In this document: one piece after another, positions 63,617 through 64,000 of the stretch
Layout of the letters: every line of letters begins with the position of its first letter
How positions within the stretch are numbered: position 1 is the stretch's first letter
Assembly: GCF_003013405.1 (NCBI RefSeq)
Contig: NZ_PXZL01000020.1
Location: forward strand, 62,001-126,000
Reading direction: 5' to 3'
DNA length: 64,000 nt
Source: Brevibacillus formosus
GTDB taxonomy: Bacteria; Bacillota; Bacilli; Brevibacillales; Brevibacillaceae
The notes under the pieces: generated by a model
Told to the model about the DNA's origin: nothing
Database searches by the model: none
What the model saw: only the letters and a program-made list of their open reading frames with translations
Program-made: the position numbers and the translations under genes

Positions 63617-63873
63617 AAAAAAAGCCCCCATCCCCTCAGGGACGAGAACTGATTTCTCGCGGTACCACCCTGCTTACAGGCTCGCTACACGTTTCTGAGT
63701 CAAGGCCTGTCGCTTAAGTGGCGTCTAACGGTGCCAAGCCGCCGGGTTTTGCCCGGTCTTAGGAGTAGCCTTCTGCTGCTCTTCTTTTGGTCGCCCTCTC
63801 AACCATGGAGCGCCCTCTCTGTAAAAGGTCTGCAACATACTCGTTCCCTCATTGATTTCACATAAATCACTTT
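63617..63873 (-). promoter_or_regulatory. T-box riboswitch controlling alaS
   Basis: Reading leftward: stem I with GAGAGGGCGCTC elements, a likely GCU alanine specifier at 63767-63769 (in AAGGCTACTCC), then the T-box AGGGTGGTACCGCG at 63658-63671, and a terminator CTCGTCCC/GGGATGGGG followed by T7. Uncharged tRNA-Ala would pair with the T-box and prevent termination, raising alaS expression. Confidence 0.9.
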
Positions 63874-63879
63874 GTCCAT

Positions 63880-63909
63880 ATTATAAATATTTTACCTGAT
63901 CACTGTCAA
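63880..63909 (-). promoter_or_regulatory. strong sigma-A promoter of alaS
   Basis: TTGACA (63904-63909) and TATAAT (63880-63885) at 18-base spacing, both consensus, just ahead of the T-box leader and overlapping the stop codon of the upstream gene. Confidence 0.85.
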
Positions 63910-64000
63910 CTTTCATGCATCATGACAGCAATTCGGCTGATGACCACTTTGCAAACGACAAGAATTGGGACCGCAACGATAAGCCCGACGATCCCTCCTA
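63906..64000 (-). CDS. AI-2E family transporter (C-terminal end only)
   Basis: Only the last 31 codons are in the window: GGIVGLIVAVPILVVCKVVI then SRIAVMMHES and TGA. This matches the final membrane helix of AI-2E/PerM family proteins (YrrI in Bacillus, located upstream of alaS). Confidence 0.75.
   Translation of the reverse strand, partial: GGIVGLIVAVPILVVCKVVISRIAVMMHES

Noticed and set aside
60855..63698. 947-codon open frame on the plus strand opposite alaS
   Set aside because: It is the antisense shadow of alaS: no ribosome site, biased composition (many C, F, H, L, Q), and alaS explains the region completely.
1..64000. CRISPR arrays, tRNA or rRNA genes
   Set aside because: No regularly spaced short repeats, no tRNA-like cloverleaf with CCA end, and no rRNA sequence was noticed; a covariance search would be needed to exclude short tRNAs fully.

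Overview
The window is chromosomal DNA of a spore-forming, low-to-mid-GC Firmicute, most likely Brevibacillus or a close relative in the Paenibacillaceae. The evidence is Bacillus-type operons (yqeG-yqeH-aroE-yhbY-nadD-yqeK; alaS-ireB-ruvX-yrzB-mltG-trmR-udk), a pro-sigma-K gene, a NucB sporulation nuclease and strong GGAGG ribosome-binding sites. In Bacillus subtilis, by recollection, the yqeG cluster, nucB, sigK and the alaS cluster lie along the same stretch in this order, so the window looks like a conserved backbone with accessory DNA inserted near sigK.

Layout. 0-4 kb: minus-strand yqe operon with its promoter. 4-6.4 kb: TetR regulator with a perfect palindromic operator candidate, then an MFS exporter and a translationally coupled acetyltransferase. 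6.4-22 kb: housekeeping and peripheral genes (Pol IV, peroxiredoxin, class-I amidotransferase, peptide-binding lipoprotein, serine hydrolase, FAD oxidoreductase, CvfC-like protein, ABC-F ATPase, L,D-transpeptidase, Sir2 deacylase with an apparent 5' frameshift, cupin). 22-26.4 kb: PPP phosphatase, then a thiol and cytochrome-oxidase maturation set (BdbC, thioredoxin, CtaG, SCO, YtkA-like lipoprotein). 26.4-34.5 kb: MurF-like ligase divergent from a CapA-like protein, acetyltransferase, CarD, YdcZ transporter, a deletion fusion of a DUF1648 gene with a Crp/Fnr gene, and two DUF2935 paralogues around a His/Arg-rich mini-protein.

34.5-44.8 kb is an AT-richer, gene-poor, decaying accessory region. 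It holds two fragments of a second sigK copy, nucB, broken acetyltransferases, small secreted proteins, a truncated recombinase closely resembling SpoIVCA (the enzyme that excises the sigK-interrupting skin element), and a 210-bp direct repeat encoding a 48-residue zinc-ribbon peptide. I read this as the wreck of a sigK-associated (skin-like) element next to the intact sigK at 44.8-45.5 kb.

45.7-48.2 kb: small membrane protein, frameshifted ankyrin gene, Imm22-like and SMI1/KNR4 immunity-type genes. 48.4-52.7 kb: an operon of an HscC-type Hsp70, a membrane J-like/TPR protein without a canonical HPD motif, and a DUF1266 protein, which parallels the poorly understood E. coli hscC-djlB-ybe cluster. 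52.8-64 kb: acetyltransferase, HD-GYP phosphodiesterase, JAMM protease overlapping a penicillin-binding protein tail to tail, then the conserved udk-to-alaS operon with an alanine T-box leader and the end of an AI-2E family transporter. No rRNA, tRNA, CRISPR array or complete insertion sequence was seen.
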